From Maribacter stanieri (GTDB lineage: Bacteria > Bacteroidota > Bacteroidia > Flavobacteriales > Flavobacteriaceae): 64,000 bases of DNA. The translations under genes and the position numbers were made by a program. Shown here piece after piece: positions 17,436 to 27,288 of this stretch; within the stretch, counting starts at the first letter, position 1, and each line of letters starts with the position of its first letter. The stretch covers positions 186,001 to 250,000 of the forward strand of contig NZ_FOYX01000001.1 of the NCBI RefSeq assembly GCF_900112245.1. Direction: 5' to 3'. Below the pieces are notes generated by a model. It did no database searches, was not told the DNA's origin, and saw nothing but the letters and a program-made list of their open reading frames with translations.

Positions 17436-18469
17436 GTGAAACGTGCTATATTTATTTCTTCCAGTAATGACACATTAGACTCAATGCGGTCATATAGTGA
17501 TCTTGCAGCCCAAGGCGCTATTGTAATACCGTGAGAACCAAAACCATTTAATACCCATAAATTATGATATTCATGATGTTGACCAATCAATGGTCTTCTA
17601 TCTTTTACCGTAGGGCGCATTCCTGCTTCGTGATCAACAATCTCATAAGTACAATCTAAAAGACTATCTAGCTTAGTCATTAGTTCTCTTTTTGCCTCTT
17701 CGGTAGTCTTATTATCCTTTTGACCTCTATTATAGGTTGCACCAACCTTATACAAATCATTACCTAAAGGAATTAAAAATATGGATGATTTTATGATATT
17801 ACGTTCATTTAAGTCTTTTGCCTTAATGACTATATATTCACCTTTTGACCCTTGCATTGGTAAATAATTGAAATACGGATTCTGCATTAATCCATAGCCC
17901 TCGGTGAACACTATATTCGTAGCCTTTATATTTTTATATTCAATAAAACTCGAATCGATTAGAAGCTGGTCGTAATCGAATGTTTCTGAATATAGTAGAT
18001 TCTCTTGCTGTAGCCATGTCTCATAACTATCAAAAAGAAACTTCATATCTAACTTTCCAGTTTCAAGAACTTTACCAAATCCGTTTGGAACCTTAAGTCC
18101 TAAATTTTCATTTTTCACCAATGTAGTATCTAAATAAGGTTTCAGTTTTTCCTTATCAGCTGCTTCAAACCATAAATTCTGTTCTTCTATTGATGCAAAT
18201 TTGCGCAATACATTCAGCTTTTCATCAAACCGTACTTTTAGAAAATTTTCAAGCTTTGTGTAGAAATCAGTAGCAATAGGCAGCTGTTCATCTGCCCTCC
18301 ATGACAGTGTAAAACGCTTTAAAATAACAGGATTATAAAGACCTCCAGCAACGCGAGACGATGTTTGAGACCTATCATTAAAAACAACGAATGTCTTGTT
18401 ATTTCTACGAAGGGTATCGCAAAATGTCGTTCCGGCCAAACCCAGTCCTACTACCATATAATCTACCAT
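17432..18469 (-). CDS. FAD-dependent oxidoreductase (DAO family)
   Basis: A 345-residue protein opening with a Rossmann dinucleotide-binding turn VVGLGLAG (6-13), then the DAO-family SRVAGGLYNPV segment (about 38-48). The C-terminal FAD contact is GMRPTVKDRRPLIGQ and NGFGSHGITIAPW. Related enzymes oxidise amino acids or secondary amines, or act in tRNA modification; this one carries only the oxidase domain. Substrate unknown. A TACATTTG promoter box ends five bases upstream of the ATG, so the mRNA may be leaderless or nearly so; a start at Met5 would truncate the first Rossmann strand. It is convergent with DUF983. Confidence 0.88.
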   Translation of the reverse strand: MVDYMVVGLGLAGTTFCDTLRRNNKTFVVFNDRSQTSSRVAGGLYNPVILKRFTLSWRADEQLPIATDFYTKLENFLKVRFDEKLNVLRKFASIEEQNLWFEAADKEKLKPYLDTTLVKNENLGLKVPNGFGKVLETGKLDMKFLFDSYETWLQQENLLYSETFDYDQLLIDSSFIEYKNIKATNIVFTEGYGLMQNPYFNYLPMQGSKGEYIVIKAKDLNERNIIKSSIFLIPLGNDLYKVGATYNRGQKDNKTTEEAKRELMTKLDSLLDCTYEIVDHEAGMRPTVKDRRPLIGQHHEYHNLWVLNGFGSHGITIAPWAARSLYDRIESNVSLLEEINIARFT

Positions 18470-18473
18470 GTCG

Positions 18474-18481
18474 CAAATGTA
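18474..18481 (-). promoter_or_regulatory. -7 box (TACATTTG) abutting the oxidoreductase start
   Basis: A full TAnnTTTG match on the minus strand. A TTG (18506-18508 on the minus strand) lies 24 bases upstream, slightly long for a -33 element. The box ends five bases before the ATG, implying a very short or absent leader. Confidence 0.45.
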
Positions 18482-18512
18482 ATGACAATTGAATAAAACC
18501 TAATACAAAATC

Positions 18513-18544
18513 AAAAGGCCCAATCTTTCGATTGAGCCTTTTTT
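18513..18544 (-). terminator. Terminator of the gld operon
   Basis: Stem of 12 pairs with one mismatch (18513-18525 with 18530-18542), loop TTTC, and T-rich flank on the minus strand. It lies 25 bases after the gldN stop. Confidence 0.8.
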
Positions 18545-18568
18545 ATGTGAATTGGATTTTCAGTACGC

Positions 18569-19456
18569 TTAATAAGCCCACATGTCTTGTTCCTTATCTC
18601 TAATTGCTTCTTTAATACGTTTTGCTTCCAACAACTGGAACAAAGCATTGTCAGCAATGTAGTCATCTACTTTTCTATCGCCTTGTACGTTATCTTCTTT
18701 ATAAATAACCGCATCGAATCTTCTTGCATTTAACAGCATATCAAAAGAAATAGGCTGAGCTGAATTTTGTGAATTAAATACTTTAGCCTCGTGTAACATT
18801 TCACGTGCATCTGGATACCATACCCAGAAAAGTTCTACCATATCTGGATTATCATCATCCATAAAGTTAACATCTGGCGCTACTGGAGCAATACCTAAAA
18901 GACGGTATTTCAATTCTCCCTGTCTCTTATCAAAATACCAGATTCCCTTTACGTGATATTCTTCAATATCAGCTGCAGAAATACTTCTACGAGTAATATA
19001 CTCTTCTGAAACAGTTTCTCCTGCATTCATTTGCTCATACCCGTAATCTAGAGTATCAACCATTTGTAAGGCATCTTTTAAATCATCAAAAGATCTTTTT
19101 TTAGTGAAATAAGAATCTGTATAAGTTTCTAATTTTCCACTCTTTAAATTTTTAATTAGAACGTGGTATAATGACCTCCTATCTGGGCCAATATCCATAG
19201 TATCTGTTGGATAATATAATGGGAAATTAACTCTCTCATCTAAATCTATGGTCTCCCATAAAGTTTTAGACCAAAGTATATCCCTATCATCTACATAACC
19301 ATATTCTAACGGAGCATCGTTATCCACAGCTTTTTGCGCTTCTGTACGAATACCAACCTCATCTGGTTTTTTAGCATTCAATACATTTGCTTGGGCCATC
19401 ATTGATAAAGGTAACATAGTTACCACTCCCATTACTAAAACATTTTTCCAATTCAT
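18569..19456 (-). CDS. gldN: Gliding motility / type IX secretion protein GldN
   Basis: A 295-residue periplasmic protein with a signal peptide (1-22). It follows gldM directly and has the GldN pattern: DDRDILWSKTLWETIDLDERVNFPLYYPTD early, and IKEAIRDKEQDMWAY at the end. GldN partners with GldK in the ring below the outer membrane of the type IX secretion system (known for Flavobacterium and Porphyromonas PorN). It is the last of the four genes gldK-L-M-N, followed by a strong hairpin terminator. No gldO-like duplicate is seen here. Confidence 0.96.
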   Translation of the reverse strand: MNWKNVLVMGVVTMLPLSMMAQANVLNAKKPDEVGIRTEAQKAVDNDAPLEYGYVDDRDILWSKTLWETIDLDERVNFPLYYPTDTMDIGPDRRSLYHVLIKNLKSGKLETYTDSYFTKKRSFDDLKDALQMVDTLDYGYEQMNAGETVSEEYITRRSISAADIEEYHVKGIWYFDKRQGELKYRLLGIAPVAPDVNFMDDDNPDMVELFWVWYPDAREMLHEAKVFNSQNSAQPISFDMLLNARRFDAVIYKEDNVQGDRKVDDYIADNALFQLLEAKRIKEAIRDKEQDMWAY

Positions 19457-19520
19457 GTTTGCTTCACTTTAAAATTAACCGGGTAAAACCATAGGGCTTA
19501 CCCGGTATCATTCTACTTAT

Positions 19521-21077
19521 TTAGTTTGTAATCTCCACAACTACTGGAGAAACTTTCTTCAACTTGTAACTTTTATTATTTGTGATATAAGCTTCGATAT
19601 CAAATATTTGAACGATATCTCCTCTTTTAGCACGTGATAAAGCTGATTTTGCTTTACTATCCATTTTATTTCCTCTTACAGAAACAGTTGGTTGACCTGG
19701 TACTTTAAATTTAAATCCGCTTACTGCAAGGTTTAAATCAAAATCGAAGTCTTCTAAGCCAGCACCGATCGTAGCGATCTCAACATTCCTTTTTGGAAGT
19801 TTAATACTACCTGTTTGCTTACTTACACTACCTTCTGGTCTTGGAATATCTTTAATTCTAAACTCAGACTTAGAAGATACAGCTTGACCATCTGGCAAAG
19901 TACCTGAAGCTGTAATAGTAACGTTTCTTCCAGTTCCTGGAGTCATTACATATTTACTACCACTTACAGCCTTAAGACCTGGAGCAGATGCTCTTACTTT
20001 GTTATTTGGTATACCTGGTATAGAGATAGACATTGGGTTAGCAACACCTCTATATACAACATTCATTTTATCAGCAGCAATCAAAGCAGCATTAGGCTTA
20101 GATATTGTTGCGAAAGAATTTTTAACCTCAACAGGAATTTCTTCACCGTCTTGCTTAAAGTAGATAGTACCTTTTACTTCATGATCACCAGCAGAACCAG
20201 AACCAATCAACATTTTAACACCACCAGCTTCTAATTTGTAATCAGAACCTTCAGATAATTTTCTACCATCTAAAGTCAACTCTGCTCTTACAGGAGTAGA
20301 AGAATTATCAGTTTTGCTGATAATGATTTTACCATCATATTTCTCACCTGCATAGTATGCAGATTTAGTAGATGAAAGAGAAGTTGCAAAGTTCTTTAAA
20401 GAAACTTGGTTTGTTAGCTCACCTTCTAGCATAGATTTTAAAGCTGCTTCTTCAGTAACTTTAACGTCTGCTTGTAGTGCAGTTAACTTTGCAATAGATG
20501 CAATTAAAGGATACCCTTCGTAGTGATAGTTGATCCAATCTTGCATACCATCTTTAGCTTGAACTTTACCTTCAGCATTTCCTGTTTGAAAACGATCGAT
20601 AACTGAACTTTTTAAAGAAGCTGGTACAATTTTAGCAACATTATCTCTATAATCAGTAAGTCTTTTTAAGAATTCTTTACCACCTTCTGAAAGGTTGTCT
20701 CCTTGAAAGAACTTTTGATCTAAGTAATCTGACATGTCCATTCTTGCATAATCCTTAGGATTTTCAAGACCTTCTGTCATTCCAGTTTTAAGTCCCTCTA
20801 AGTAATCATAATACTCTTGAGACATTGACTTAATCTGTTGAGCATTCTTGTACAGCTTGTCATATTTAGCTGCATCTTCAGATGCTTTAGTTTCCAGACT
20901 ACCTAAGAACGCTTCGTTACTTGCGGTTGTCATTGCGTTTGAAGTTTCTAGCTTTTCATTCATTATACCGAATGCGGCTAATACCTCTTTACTCATGTTT
21001 AACGCCAACATTGCGATGAAGATCAAATACATTAAGTTGACCATCTTCTGACGTGGTGAATTTTTTCCTCCTGCCAT
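19521..21077 (-). CDS. gldM: Gliding motility / type IX secretion motor protein GldM
   Basis: A 518-residue inner-membrane protein with a short cytosolic start MAGGKNSPRQKM, a single membrane helix (about 13-33) and a long periplasmic part. The periplasmic part is a helical first domain followed by three beta domains, ending KLKKVSPVVVEITN. GldM and GldL form the proton-driven rotary motor that powers type IX secretion and gliding; GldM spans the periplasm to reach the GldK/N ring. Length matches known GldM (about 510-520). It lies 56 bases after gldL and 64 bases before gldN. Confidence 0.97.
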   Translation of the reverse strand: MAGGKNSPRQKMVNLMYLIFIAMLALNMSKEVLAAFGIMNEKLETSNAMTTASNEAFLGSLETKASEDAAKYDKLYKNAQQIKSMSQEYYDYLEGLKTGMTEGLENPKDYARMDMSDYLDQKFFQGDNLSEGGKEFLKRLTDYRDNVAKIVPASLKSSVIDRFQTGNAEGKVQAKDGMQDWINYHYEGYPLIASIAKLTALQADVKVTEEAALKSMLEGELTNQVSLKNFATSLSSTKSAYYAGEKYDGKIIISKTDNSSTPVRAELTLDGRKLSEGSDYKLEAGGVKMLIGSGSAGDHEVKGTIYFKQDGEEIPVEVKNSFATISKPNAALIAADKMNVVYRGVANPMSISIPGIPNNKVRASAPGLKAVSGSKYVMTPGTGRNVTITASGTLPDGQAVSSKSEFRIKDIPRPEGSVSKQTGSIKLPKRNVEIATIGAGLEDFDFDLNLAVSGFKFKVPGQPTVSVRGNKMDSKAKSALSRAKRGDIVQIFDIEAYITNNKSYKLKKVSPVVVEITN

Positions 21078-21133
21078 GGATTTATTTTTTAGATTTTAAT
21101 TAATAATTGACTTGGGTTTTATTAAAATCCAAA

Positions 21134-21790
21134 TTAGTTTTTACTCATTGCAGATAACATACCACCGTAAACACCATTCAATGAAGAAAGGTTTGTAGAT
21201 AACGATGCCATTTGATCTTTAAGTGCACTTGCATTTTGAACAACTTCTTCATTTACTGAAGCTTGCTTGCTTGCACTTTCTAATTGTACTTTATAAAGAC
21301 TGTTCAAAGACTCCATTTGAGCTGCAGCTTGAACCATTTCACTAGAATATTTCTTAGTAGATTCCATTGCATCAACTGTTGGAGCGATACCTTTAGCAGC
21401 ACCTTCAAAGTTTTTAATGCTAGAACCTAAGCTTTCCATTAGACTTGCATCTACACCAGCTTCTTTTAACAAATCATCTAATTTCTTAGATAAAGATGCT
21501 TCTGCTTCTTTAACTTCTGTAGCCGCTTGTGCTTTTTTAGGTGCACTGCTTTCACCACCAGCTAATTCTGGGTATACTAATGCCCAATCTAAATCGTCAT
21601 CTACTGGTTCAAATGCACTGATCGCAAAAATAAGTGCTTCTGTTATAAGACCTATCGCTAGAAGAATACCACCATTTAATGGACCTAACTCCCAGTGAAG
21701 AATTTTAAATAATGCACCGATAATTACAACTGATGCTCCTAGGCCGTAGGCCATGTTAAATAATTTTTTTGTGGATTTTGACTGTGCCAT
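21134..21790 (-). CDS. gldL: Gliding motility / type IX secretion motor protein GldL
   Basis: A 218-residue inner-membrane protein with two membrane helices (about 12-30 and 35-58) and a C-terminal cytosolic helical region of about 150 residues. The sequence GALFKILHWELGPLNGG between the helices and the glutamate in the second helix (ITEALIF) are family features; the glutamate is considered important for proton flow. GldL forms a pentamer around the GldM dimer. It is second in the gldKLMN operon. Confidence 0.97.
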   Translation of the reverse strand: MAQSKSTKKLFNMAYGLGASVVIIGALFKILHWELGPLNGGILLAIGLITEALIFAISAFEPVDDDLDWALVYPELAGGESSAPKKAQAATEVKEAEASLSKKLDDLLKEAGVDASLMESLGSSIKNFEGAAKGIAPTVDAMESTKKYSSEMVQAAAQMESLNSLYKVQLESASKQASVNEEVVQNASALKDQMASLSTNLSSLNGVYGGMLSAMSKN

Positions 21791-21874
21791 GATTTTAATT
21801 TAATTTAAGGTTTAATAAAAAAGATTTGGTTAAAAATTAATTTGAATTTATTATAAAACTGTTATTATTATTAT

Positions 21875-23239
21875 TTATTGCGTAGAATCTTCTTCGCCCA
21901 TATAATCTTGTACTGTTCTGAAACCTATGTAACTACGAGCTGAATCTGCATATTCGTAATCTCTAGTACTTACTTGTAAGAAGTAAGCAACATCTTTCCA
22001 AGAACCACCTCTAATGACTTTTCTGGTATTAGATTGATCACCTCCGTTAGGGTTCATTGTTGATACGTAATCATAGGCGCTAGGGTCATAACTTGAGTTT
22101 GTCCACTCAGATACGTTACCGGCCATGTTGTACATATTAAAGTCGTTAGGCTCATAAGATTTAGCTTCTACAGTATATAAAGCAGCATCTGCAGCATAAT
22201 CCCCACGTTGTGGTTTAAAGTTTGCCATGAAACAACCTGTATCACTAATTACATATGGTCCACCCCAAGGATACGTACCACCTTCGATACCACCTCTTGC
22301 CGCGTATTCCCATTCAGCTTCTGTTGGAAGTCTAAATTGATTAACGAATTGTCTACCACGACTCTTGTTGTCATCGTTTTTGAATTTCGTTCTCCAGTTA
22401 CAAAATGCTTTTGCTTGTTGCCAGCTAATACCTACTACAGGATATTCGCTATACGCATCATGCCAGAAATAGTCATTGTGCATTGGTTCGTTATAAGAAT
22501 ATGAGAAATCTCTAATCCATACTGTTGTATCTGGATAAATTTCTACTTCTTCTGTACGGATAAAGTCTTTACGACTACCATTTCCTTTAATGGAAGCTCT
22601 TGCTGCAGCTTCAATATCCATCCAGCTATATTTATACTTTAATTTTTTAACGTCAATAGTACGTTGACCGTTATAAGATTCATCTTCAGACAAGTAGATA
22701 GAGTCCATTATTTCGGTATAGTACTCATCTGGATAATCTGAAGTATCCCAAACAAGTTCCTCATCTTTGCTCAACGCTCTACCTTCGTAGCCTGTTTCGC
22801 CCATTCCAGAGTAATTGTCTAACATATACTTATCGTATACAGATGCTCTAGTTGTATCTGCATCCTTAAATGCATAGTCGCCTATACCTCCTTCTTCAGG
22901 TCCGATACCTAACTCATCAGCTAAAATGGCTAACTTGGTTCTAACTATAGAATCCTTCACCCATTCTACAAACTGACGATACTCACTATTCGTGATTTCT
23001 GTATCATCCATGTAAAAAGAACGTACCGTAACTGTCTTAGTCGGTGCATTTAATAATTTTGCTTGGTCTTCTTCACTCTTTCCCATTATGAAAGAACCCC
23101 TTGGGATAAGTTCCATTCCATATGGTTTTTCTGGATACCACTTTTTTCCCTGGACTCCAGTTAGCTCACCTTTCTGCTTAGACCCACAACTTGTGAGTAA
23201 AAAAACAAACGCTATAGAGGATAACAATAGCTTCTTCAT
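21875..23239 (-). CDS. gldK: Gliding motility / type IX secretion lipoprotein GldK
   Basis: A 454-residue outer-membrane lipoprotein with lipobox LLTSCGS (Cys18). It has a sulfatase-modifying-factor (FGE-like) fold, seen in QFRLPTEAEWEYAARGG, NMAGNVSEWTNSSYDP and RKVIRGGSWKDV. GldK has lost the FGE activity of the family and is a structural ring component with GldN. It is first in the gldKLMN operon; the arginase-like gene lies 123 bases upstream on the same strand. Confidence 0.97.
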   Translation of the reverse strand: MKKLLLSSIAFVFLLTSCGSKQKGELTGVQGKKWYPEKPYGMELIPRGSFIMGKSEEDQAKLLNAPTKTVTVRSFYMDDTEITNSEYRQFVEWVKDSIVRTKLAILADELGIGPEEGGIGDYAFKDADTTRASVYDKYMLDNYSGMGETGYEGRALSKDEELVWDTSDYPDEYYTEIMDSIYLSEDESYNGQRTIDVKKLKYKYSWMDIEAAARASIKGNGSRKDFIRTEEVEIYPDTTVWIRDFSYSYNEPMHNDYFWHDAYSEYPVVGISWQQAKAFCNWRTKFKNDDNKSRGRQFVNQFRLPTEAEWEYAARGGIEGGTYPWGGPYVISDTGCFMANFKPQRGDYAADAALYTVEAKSYEPNDFNMYNMAGNVSEWTNSSYDPSAYDYVSTMNPNGGDQSNTRKVIRGGSWKDVAYFLQVSTRDYEYADSARSYIGFRTVQDYMGEEDSTQ

Positions 23240-23362
23240 ACTTTAGGTTAAATTTCGATTATGGTTTAAACTTCAGAATACAATAAATTATTCTAACAAC
23301 TAAAACTAGGTTTTATATAAAATATTGTATTAAAGTCCTTTAATGCTTTAAAAAAAATAATG

Positions 23363-24520
23363 TTAATTAAAGCCTTTCTTGTAGGCCTTAAACCACCTTT
23401 CAGGAATCTGTTGATTACATGCATCTAAATAATCCTTCTCGGTGCAAGGTAATAACGCTGGTGTATGAGCTTTAGTATGTGAAGTAAAAATAGATGGAAC
23501 CTCTGTCCACCATCTTTCTGTTAATAAACTTTTGTAGAACACCAATTCTTCATCTTCGCTAGGTACATTATACTTAACAAAGTCATCGGTTTTGGTATAT
23601 GGAGATTCTTTAATTCTAAAATTGATACCTTCTATGAAGTACCATATTATCTGCGCTATCAGCTGTTGTGACTGTACGGTATTCTCCATTTCGTACAATC
23701 CAAAAACAGATACTTTATCACTTATTCCGGCATATCTAGAAATAGCACAGATCTCTCTACCGTTAAATCCGTTAGGAGAAAAATTAGCTGATAAAGAAAT
23801 TTCACTTGCTTTAACTGATCGCAAATCTAAACTAACCATATGTGCATTTCTAAGCACAGGTTCCGCTAAAGAAATGTCATTTGCAACTTCTCCAAGTCTA
23901 TAGGCGTCAAAAAATAAACGCTCCATTAAATCTATTTCTTCTTGTGCGTTAAAATAACTTTGATAGCCAATATTTGAGAAATTAAATAGATTATTGGGCT
24001 TATCGGTTATAATCTTGCTCATGTAAGAATGTGAAGATATGAGCTCATCTTCTATTCCAAAATCGAACCTGCTATCTATTGCTACCAGGTTGATCATATC
24101 TCTAATACCGTCAAAAGCTCTATATGCTGGATAGGTAATATCTTGAGTTGCACCAAGTATAATCGGTATAATATCTTCTTCTAATAAGCCAGCCACAACT
24201 TCTTTGACGACAAAATAAGTATCGTCTACAGTAGCTCCTTCTTCAATATCGCCCAAATCTACTATAGTAGCATTCCAGTTTCCTATTAAAAGCTTGTAGA
24301 ATTGTAATCGTATTGCAGAGACATCTAACTTCTCATGCTTTTTTTCATATGCATTTCTTGATTCCCTTACCCCTACTATAGCTACCGTGGCATTAGCCAA
24401 CACCGGTAAACCATCCTTTTCGGTATGTATATAGGTGTTTTTACCAATAGATTGACTAGGCAACAACTCATTATGGGCTAAAACTTTGTCCGATACCGGA
24501 ACTAAAAAATCAAAGGCCAT
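23363..24520 (-). CDS. Arginase-fold (ureohydrolase) protein with degraded metal site
   Basis: A 385-residue protein with the arginase/agmatinase/formimidoylglutamase fold. Database annotation of such genes next to gldK is usually formimidoylglutamase. The three metal motifs are altered. GGDHS is replaced by GATQD (123-127). DAHxD is DSRFD (149-153), losing His. SxDxDxxDP is SLDLRSVKA (230-238), losing the second Asp. Three of the six manganese ligands are therefore absent, and catalysis is unlikely. No histidine-degradation genes are near. It lies between topA and gldK, so a role linked to the gld locus is possible but unproven. Confidence 0.88.
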   Translation of the reverse strand: MAFDFLVPVSDKVLAHNELLPSQSIGKNTYIHTEKDGLPVLANATVAIVGVRESRNAYEKKHEKLDVSAIRLQFYKLLIGNWNATIVDLGDIEEGATVDDTYFVVKEVVAGLLEEDIIPIILGATQDITYPAYRAFDGIRDMINLVAIDSRFDFGIEDELISSHSYMSKIITDKPNNLFNFSNIGYQSYFNAQEEIDLMERLFFDAYRLGEVANDISLAEPVLRNAHMVSLDLRSVKASEISLSANFSPNGFNGREICAISRYAGISDKVSVFGLYEMENTVQSQQLIAQIIWYFIEGINFRIKESPYTKTDDFVKYNVPSEDEELVFYKSLLTERWWTEVPSIFTSHTKAHTPALLPCTEKDYLDACNQQIPERWFKAYKKGFN

Positions 24521-24581
24521 TTATTAAAGGGTTTTGGAAATCATAAAAATACTATACTTACTCTTTTGACCTAAAATTAAA

Positions 24582-27086
24582 TTACTTTTTTGACTTAGGT
24601 TTAGCTTTTGCCTTTTTCTTTGGAGTTTTTTTCTTCGGAGTCTTTGCCTCAATCAACTTCTGAGCTTCTTCTAAAGACATATTAACAACATCGACAGTTT
24701 TAGCCAATTCTACCTTGATTTTGCCTTTTATTACATTATGACGGCCCCATCTCGCTTTTTCTATACGAATGCCTTCTTCTTCCCAGTTATGTATAACCTT
24801 ATCTATCTCTTTTTGTTTCTTAACTTCGATAAGCTCTATAATATCGTCGTTAGATAAATTGTCAAAATCGTATTTTTTGTTCACGTTAATGAACATGCCA
24901 TTCCATTTAATGAACGGTCCAAATCTACCTGTGCCTTTGGTAACCTCCATATCTTCATACATGGCAACCGGCGCATCTGCTTTTTGTTTAGCAATAATAA
25001 GTTCTATTGCTCTATCCATCTCAATTTCAAAAGCACTTTCGCCTTTATCCATAGAAATGAATTTTTCGCCAAATTTCACGTAAGGTCCAAATCTACCTAC
25101 ATTTGCTAAAACCTCTTCTCCTTCATAAACCCCTAATTTTCTTGGAAGTTTAAAAAGATCCATTGCCTCTTCATAAGAAATAGTATTCAAAGACTGCTCT
25201 GGCAATAAACTTGCGAATGTCGGTTTTTCTTCATCATCAACAGTACCTATTTGTACCATTGGTCCGAATCTACCTAAACGTACAGAGACTTGTTTTCCAC
25301 TTTTAGGATCTTTACCTAATATTCTTTCTCCGCTTGCACGGTCTGCGTTTTCTTCTACATCTACTACATTAGGATGAAAATCTTTATAAAAATTCTTCAT
25401 CATTTTCTTCCAATCTTCATCACCGGAAGCAATTTCATCAAAATCTTCTTCTACTTGAGCAGTAAAATTATAATCTAAAATGTTTGCAAAATTAGTTACC
25501 AAGAAATCTGTAACAATCATACCGATATCTGTTGGTACCATTTTACCTTTATCTGAACCTACATTTTCGGTAAGATTCTTTTCTTGTATCTTATTTGACT
25601 CTAAAATAAGCTGTTGATATTTACGCTCCTTACCTTCTATAGTACCTTTTTCAACATAACCTCTATTAAGAATGGTAGAAATTGTTGGGGCATATGTAGA
25701 AGGTCTACCAATACCTAATTCTTCTAACTTCTTAACCAAAGATGCTTCAGTAAATCTATAAGGTGGTCTTGTAAAACGTTCTGTAGCCGATATAAAATTA
25801 TTTAAAAGACGTTCGCCATCTTTCATAGCTGGCAACATACCTTCTTGTTCTTCCGCAACATCTTCATCATCTACACCTTCCATGTAAACTTTTAAGAAAC
25901 CGTCAAACTTAATAACCTCACCATTTGCAGTAAACTCTTCTGAATGCTTGCTAGCCTTAATCCTTACATTGGTACGCTCTAATTGGGCATCGCTCATTTG
26001 AGATGCAACCGTACGTTTCCATATTAGGTCGTATAATTTAGATTGATCACGCTCCAATGATGGAGATTGATTACCCATATCTGTAGGTCTGATGGCTTCG
26101 TGAGCTTCTTGAGCTCCTTTAGACTTACCTGTAAAGTTTCTAGTTTCGCTATATTCTTTACCGTAATTTTTAATAATCGCTTCTTTTGCAGACGTCAATG
26201 CCTCATTAGAAAGATTAACACTATCCGTTCTCATGTAGGTAATTAAACCTGCTTCATACAAACGTTGTGCTACCTGCATAGTTCTACCTACAGAAAAGTA
26301 TAATTTTCTTGATGCCTCTTGCTGTAATGTAGAAGTTGTAAAAGGTGCTGATGGTGATTTCTTAGCAGGCTTTTTATCTAATTTACTTACCGAAAAATCT
26401 GCAGAAATATTCTTCTCTAAAAAAGCTTTTGCTTCTTTCTCTGTAGCAAAGGTTTTATTCAATTTGGCAGAAAAAACACTACCTGCTTCCGTTTGAAATT
26501 CTGCTGCTATTTTAAATGAAGCTTGTGGCTCAAATGCCTCAATAGCTCTTTCTCGTTCAACTATTAACCTTACAGCAACAGATTGAACACGACCGGCAGA
26601 AAGTCCCGGTTTAATTTTTTTCCAAAGTACTGGTGATAATTGATAACCCACCAAACGATCTAAAACTCGTCTAGCCTGTTGTGCGTTTACAAGGTTGTAA
26701 TTAATTTCACGCGGATTTTCAATTGCTTTTTGAATGGCGGCTTTTGTAACCGAGTTAAAAACGATTCGTTTTGTCTTTTTCTTATCTAGACCTAGCTCTT
26801 CTGCCAAGTGCCAAGAAATAGCTTCTCCCTCTCTATCTTCATCACTCGCGAGCCATATAGTTTCTGCTTTATCGGCAAGACTCTTCAACTTTTTAACTAA
26901 AGCCTTCTTGTCTTTATCAACTATATATTTGGGTGTAAAATCGTTATCGACATCTACTCCCAACTCTTTTGAAGGTAAATCAGCAATGTGACCAAAGCTT
27001 GATTCAACCTTAAAATCTTTTCCCAAAAACTTCTCTATAGTTTTGGCCTTTGCAGGAGACTCAACAATTACTAAATTTTTCGCCAT
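24582..27086 (-). CDS. topA: DNA topoisomerase I
   Basis: An 834-residue type IA topoisomerase that relaxes negative supercoils. The TOPRIM domain shows LVIVESPAKAKTIEKFLG (5-22) and the DEDREGEA acidic motif (82-89). The catalytic tyrosine is Tyr284 in LITYMRTDSV. Zinc ribbons are absent; in their place are topoisomerase C-terminal repeats (VRLGRFGPMVQIG, ANVGRFGPYVKFG, KGTGRFGPFIKWNG), and the end is a lysine-rich KTPKKK tail. The ATG at 27086 was chosen over a TTG one codon upstream. A TACATTTG box at 27105-27112 supports a short leader. Confidence 0.97.
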   Translation of the reverse strand: MAKNLVIVESPAKAKTIEKFLGKDFKVESSFGHIADLPSKELGVDVDNDFTPKYIVDKDKKALVKKLKSLADKAETIWLASDEDREGEAISWHLAEELGLDKKKTKRIVFNSVTKAAIQKAIENPREINYNLVNAQQARRVLDRLVGYQLSPVLWKKIKPGLSAGRVQSVAVRLIVERERAIEAFEPQASFKIAAEFQTEAGSVFSAKLNKTFATEKEAKAFLEKNISADFSVSKLDKKPAKKSPSAPFTTSTLQQEASRKLYFSVGRTMQVAQRLYEAGLITYMRTDSVNLSNEALTSAKEAIIKNYGKEYSETRNFTGKSKGAQEAHEAIRPTDMGNQSPSLERDQSKLYDLIWKRTVASQMSDAQLERTNVRIKASKHSEEFTANGEVIKFDGFLKVYMEGVDDEDVAEEQEGMLPAMKDGERLLNNFISATERFTRPPYRFTEASLVKKLEELGIGRPSTYAPTISTILNRGYVEKGTIEGKERKYQQLILESNKIQEKNLTENVGSDKGKMVPTDIGMIVTDFLVTNFANILDYNFTAQVEEDFDEIASGDEDWKKMMKNFYKDFHPNVVDVEENADRASGERILGKDPKSGKQVSVRLGRFGPMVQIGTVDDEEKPTFASLLPEQSLNTISYEEAMDLFKLPRKLGVYEGEEVLANVGRFGPYVKFGEKFISMDKGESAFEIEMDRAIELIIAKQKADAPVAMYEDMEVTKGTGRFGPFIKWNGMFINVNKKYDFDNLSNDDIIELIEVKKQKEIDKVIHNWEEEGIRIEKARWGRHNVIKGKIKVELAKTVDVVNMSLEEAQKLIEAKTPKKKTPKKKAKAKPKSKK

Positions 27087-27104
27087 CAACCTTGTTTATA
27101 CCTA

Positions 27105-27112
27105 CAAATGTA
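27105..27112 (-). promoter_or_regulatory. -7 box of topA (TACATTTG)
   Basis: A full TAnnTTTG match on the minus strand, 18 bases before the topA ATG. No clear TTG -33 element is seen. Confidence 0.4.
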
Positions 27113-27241
27113 TACTAAAAATTGAACTTTAGAATTTTGGAGATTTATTTTTCCCCATATTTCAACAGAGTTTAGCTTGTAAAATCATGAATTTCATTAC
27201 TATACCCAAGCTTTAAAATTTATCAATACTATTCTTCAAAT

Positions 27242-27274
27242 AAAAAAGGGAAGCTAAACTAGCTTCCCTTTTTT
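27242..27274. terminator. Strong bidirectional-looking terminator after the LVIVD-repeat gene
   Basis: Fifteen-base perfect stem (27242-27256 with 27260-27274), loop AAC, with A and T runs on both sides. It lies 14 bases past the LVIVD-repeat lipoprotein stop on the minus strand. Confidence 0.85.
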
Positions 27275-27288
27275 ATCATTTAAAAATT

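Noticed and set aside
18569-24520. Looked for a T9SS C-terminal sorting domain on secreted proteins near gldKLMN
   Set aside because: The GH113-like, LRR, LVIVD and DUF2807 proteins do not end in the usual type A domain with a conserved KLxxK-type ending, so none is claimed as cargo.
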